Assembly: GCF_933775445.1 (NCBI RefSeq)
Contig: NW_026089428.1
Location: forward strand, 434,001-498,000
Reading direction: 5' to 3'
Source: Argentina anserina
Taxonomy: Eukaryota > Streptophyta > Magnoliopsida > Rosales > Rosaceae
Length of the DNA: 64,000 bases
In this document: positions 60,678-64,000 of the stretch, piece after piece
Numbering within the stretch: the stretch's first letter is position 1
How the letters are laid out: each line of letters opens with the position of its first letter
The notes under the pieces: generated by a model
Told to the model about the DNA's origin: nothing
Databases searched by the model: none
What the model saw: only the letters and a program-made list of their open reading frames with translations
Made by a program: the position numbers and the translations under genes

Positions 60678-62082
60678 ATGCGAGTTTCTATTGTATTTGA
60701 GAGTTTTGCAAGTGTGGGAGTGTGTTTCTTTCAAACTGAGTATCTTTACATCGTTTGCGTATCTTTCCTATTCCAATTGTGTATCTTTACATCGTTTGCG
60801 TATCTTTACTATTCCAATTGTGTATCTTTTCATTTCTCGTTTCAGTATCTTTCTGTAAGGCTTCTGATGCGAGTTTCTATTGTATTTAGGAGTTTTGCAA
60901 GTGTGGGAGTGTGTTTCATTCAAACTGAGTATCTTTACATCGTTTGCGTATCTTTACTACTCCAATTGTGTATCTTTACATCGTTTGCGTATCTTTACTA
61001 TTCCAATTGTGTATCTTTTCATTTCTCGTTTGAGTATCTTTCTGTAAGGCTTCTGATGCAAGTTTCTATTGAATTTGAGAGTTTTGCAAGTGTGGGAGTG
61101 TGTTTCTTTCAAACTGAGTATCTTTACATCGTTTGCGTATCTTTACTATTCCAATTGTGTATCTTTACATCGTTTGCGTATCTTTACTATTCCAATTGTG
61201 TATCTTTACATCGTTTGCGTATCTTTACTATTCCAATTGTTTATCTTTTCATTTCTCGTTTGAGTATCTTTCTGTAAGGCTTCTGATGCGAGTTTCTATT
61301 GTATTTGAGAGTTTTGCAAGTGTGGGAGTGTGTTTCTTTCAAACTGAGTATCTTTACATCGTTTGCGTATCTTTACTATTCCAATTGTGTATCTTTACAT
61401 CGTTTGCGTATCTTTACTATTCCAATTGTGTATCTTTACATCGTTTGCGTATCTTTACTATTCCAATTGTTTATCTTTTCATTTCTCGTTTGAGTATCTT
61501 TCTGTAAGGCTTCTGATGCGAGTTTCTATTGTATTTGAGAGTTTTGCAAGTGTGGGAGTGTGTTTCTTTCAAACTGAGTATCTTTACATCGTTTGCGTAT
61601 CTTTCCTATTCCAATTGTGTATCTTTACATCGTTAGGGTATCTTTACTATTCCAATTGTGTATCTTTTCATTTCTCGTTTGAGTATCTTTCTGTAAGGCT
61701 TCTGATGCGAGTTTCTATTGTATTTGAGAGTTTTGCAAGTGTGGGAGTGTGTTTCTTTCAAACTGAGTATCTTTACATCGTTTGCGTATCTTTCCTATTC
61801 CAATTGTGTATCTTTACATCGTTTGCGTATCTTTACTATTCCAATTGTGTATCTTTTCATTTCTCGTTTCAGTATCTTTCTGTAAGGCTTCTGATGCGAG
61901 TTTCTATTGTATTTAGGAGTTTTGCAAGTGTGGGAGTGTGTTTCATTCAAACTGAGTATCTTTACATCGTTTGCGTATCTTTACTACTCCAATTGTGTAT
62001 CTTTACATCGTTTGCGTATCTTTACTATTCCAATTGTGTATCTTTTCATTTCTCGTTTGAGTATCTTTCTGTAAGGCTTCTG
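59421..62082 (+). repeat. Short higher-order repeat, three copies (838/1027/797 bp)
   Basis: Blocks start at 59421, 60259 and 61286. Each opens with a 230-bp monomer, then a 189-bp monomer with TTAGGGTATC, a 189-bp monomer ending GTTTCAG and an R-type monomer. Blocks two and three share 797 bp, and block one differs in carrying a 230-bp R-type monomer. Confidence 0.8.
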
Positions 62083-63027
62083 ATGCGAGTTTCTATTGTA
62101 TTTGAGAGTTTTGCAAGTGTAGGAGTGTGTTTCATTCAAACTGAGTATCTTTACATCGTTTGCGTATCTTTACTATTCCATTTGTGTATCTTTACATCGT
62201 TTGCGTATCTTTACTATTCCAATTGTGTATCTTTTCATTTCTCGTTTCAGTATCTTTCTGTAAGGCTTCTGATGCGAGTTTCTATTGTATTTAGGAGTTT
62301 TGCAAGTGTGGGAGTGTGTTTCATTCAAACTGAGTATCTTTACATCGTTTGCGTATCTTTACTACTCCAATTGTGTATCTTTACATCGTTTGCGTATCTT
62401 TACTATTCCAATTGTGTATCTTTTCATTTCTCGTTTGAGTATCTTTCTGTAAGGCTTCTGATGCGAGTTTCTATTGTATTTGAGAGTTTTGCAAGTGTGG
62501 GAGTGTGTTTCTTTCAAACTGAGTATCTTTACATCGTTTGCGTATCTTTACTATTCCAATTGTGTATCTTTACATCGTTTGCGTATCTTTACTATTCCAA
62601 TTGTGTATCTTTTCATTTCTCGTTTGAGTATCTTTCTGTAAGGCTTCTGATGCGAGTTTCTATTGTATTTGAGAGTTTTGCAAGTGTGGGAGTGTGTTTC
62701 TTTCAAACTGAGTATCTTTACATCGTTTGCGTATCTTTCCTATTCCAATTGTGTATCTTTACATCGTTAGGGTATCTTTACTATTCCAATTGTGTATCTT
62801 TTCATTTCTCGTTTGAGTATCTTTCTGTAAGGCTTCTGATGCGAGTTTCTATTGTATTTGAGAGTTTTGCAAGTGTGGGAGTGTGTTTCTTTCAAACTGA
62901 GTATCTTTACATCGTTTGCGTATCTTTCCTATTCCAATTGTGTATCTTTACATCGTTAGCGTATCTTTACTATTCCAATTGTGTATCTTTTCATTTCTCG
63001 TTTGAGTATCTTTCTGTAAGGCTTCTG

Positions 63028-64000
63028 ATGTGAGTTTCTATTGTATTTGAGAGTTTTGCAAGTGTGGGAGTGTGTTTCTTTCAAACTGAGTATCTTTACA
63101 TCGTTTGCGTATCTTTACTATTCCAATTGTGTATCTTTTCATTTCTCGTTTGAGTATCTTTCTGTAAGGCTTCTGATGCGAGTTTCTATTGTATTTGAGA
63201 GTTTTGCAAGTGTGGGAGTGTGTTTCTTTCAAACTGAGTATCTTTACATCGTTTGCGTATCTTTACTATTCCAATTGTGTATCTTTTCATTTCTCGTTTG
63301 AGTATCTTTCTGTAAGGCTTCTGATGCAAGTTTCTATTGAATTTGAGAGTTTTGCAAGTGTGGGAGTGTGTTTCTTTCAAACTGAGTATCTTTACATCGT
63401 TTGCGTATCTTTACTATTCCAATTTATATCGTTTGCGTATCTTTAATATTCCAATTGTGTATCTTTACATCGTTTGCGTATCTTTACTATTCCAATTGTT
63501 TATCTTTTCATTTCTCGTTTGAGTATCTTTCTGTAAGGCTTCTGATGCGAGTTTCTATTGTATTTGAGAGTTTTGCAAGTGTGGGAGTGTGTTTCTTTCA
63601 AACTGAGTATGTTTACATCGTTTGCGTATCTTTACTATTCCAATTGTGTATCTTTACATCGTTTGCGTATCTTTACTATACCAATTATGTATCTTTTCAT
63701 TTCTCGTTTGAGTATCTTTCTGTAAGGCTTCTGATGCAAGTTTCTATTGAATTTGAGAGTTTTGCAAGTGTGGGAGTGTGTTTCTTTCAAACTGAGTATC
63801 TTTACATCGTTTGCGTATCTTTACTATTCCAATTGTGTATTTTTACATCGTTTGCGTATCTTTAATATTCCAATTGTGTATCTTTACATCGTTTGCGTAT
63901 CTTTACTATTCCAATTGTTTATCTTTTCATTTCTCGTTTGAGTATCTTTCTGTAAGGCTTCTGATGCGAGTTTCTATTGTATTTGAGAGTTTTGCAAGTG
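63028..64000 (+). repeat. Third copy of the GATGTGAG-headed module
   Basis: Starts with GATGTGAGTTTC and follows the same order as 54170 onward and 57918 onward (offsets 8858 and 5110 bp), including the AATTTATATCG deletion and the GAGTATGTTTAC change. It is cut by the window end. Confidence 0.85.

Larger units (their letters stand above)
20471..64000 (+). repeat. Satellite array, right arm (148/189/230-bp monomers)
   Basis: Same satellite family and orientation as the left arm, roughly 240 monomers, continuing past the window end. Unlike the left arm, monomer length is mixed. Copies with one, two or three 41-bp subrepeats alternate, and larger blocks of 0.7-4 kb are duplicated in tandem. 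No gene, RNA or second mobile element was seen in it. Open frames here are short because 41-bp steps change the reading frame. Confidence 0.97.
52201..64000 (+). repeat. 230-bp-rich zone of the satellite
   Basis: Triple-41-mer monomers dominate here (starts near 52196, 52615, 54876, 55443, 55673, 56281, 56511, 56930, 58624, 59191, 59421, 60029, 60259, 61056, 61286 and 63734). Many are headed by GATGCAAGTTTC...GAATTTG. Frequent private variants are AATTGTTTATC, TTAGGGTATC and TTAATATTCC. The zone continues past the window end. Confidence 0.87.

Noticed and set aside
1..64000. Telomeric repeats or telomere-associated array
   Set aside because: No tandem TTTAGGG or related telomere repeat was seen. 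Isolated TTTAGG in R-type monomers is a single substitution variant.
1..64000. CENP-B box or other known centromere protein motif
   Set aside because: I found no sequence resembling the TTCG....A..CGGG core in the consensus. Centromeric function is neither shown nor excluded.
1..64000. Ribosomal intergenic spacer subrepeats
   Set aside because: There is no rRNA coding sequence, spacer promoter or terminator pattern in 64 kb. The array is too long and uniform for a spacer.

Overview
The window is almost entirely one tandem satellite DNA array, broken once by a 2.26 kb insertion that looks like a solo LTR of a retrotransposon. I see no convincing protein-coding gene, rRNA, tRNA or CRISPR array. 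The organism is most likely a flowering plant. The reasons are the plant-style LTR (TG...CA ends, 5-bp target duplication, TATATATA box followed by a C/A-rich leader-like stretch) and a satellite monomer of about 150-190 bp with higher-order repeats. I do not recognise the satellite family or the retrotransposon family from memory, so species is left open.

Monomer: the basic unit is 189 bp. Its modules are two copies of a 41-bp subrepeat, a 23-bp module and an 84-bp unique module. Every module begins with GTATCTTT, and each 41-mer carries that motif twice (19 + 22 bp), so the motif occurs six times per unit. Gain or loss of one 41-mer makes 230-bp and 148-bp monomers. Rarer forms are 234 bp and about 294 bp. 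My hand count of the consensus gives T 89, A 35, G 35, C 30, a strong T-over-A strand asymmetry. Because 189 = 3 x 63, a frame stays open across many monomers and produces long but meaningless ORFs.

Layout: (1) 1-18209, left array, almost all 189-bp monomers, with a recurring four-monomer higher-order repeat and a near-identical 2459-bp tandem duplication. (2) 18210-20470, the LTR-like insertion, flanked by GTATC on both sides. Removing it and one GTATC restores the satellite phase and the higher-order order exactly. (3) 20471-about 22046, array of the left type. (4) About 22047-52200, array rich in 148-bp monomers, organised in 0.7-4 kb duplicated blocks (712, about 1200-1430, 2550, 3977/3451 and 674 bp). 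(5) About 52200-64000, array rich in 230-bp monomers with a 3748-bp tandem duplication and further nested duplications. The array runs off both ends of the window.

The picture is a satellite evolving by unequal exchange and segmental amplification at several scales at once (about 20, 41, 148-230, about 700-4000 bp), with one retroelement insertion. Centromeric, pericentromeric or subtelomeric location cannot be decided from this sequence.
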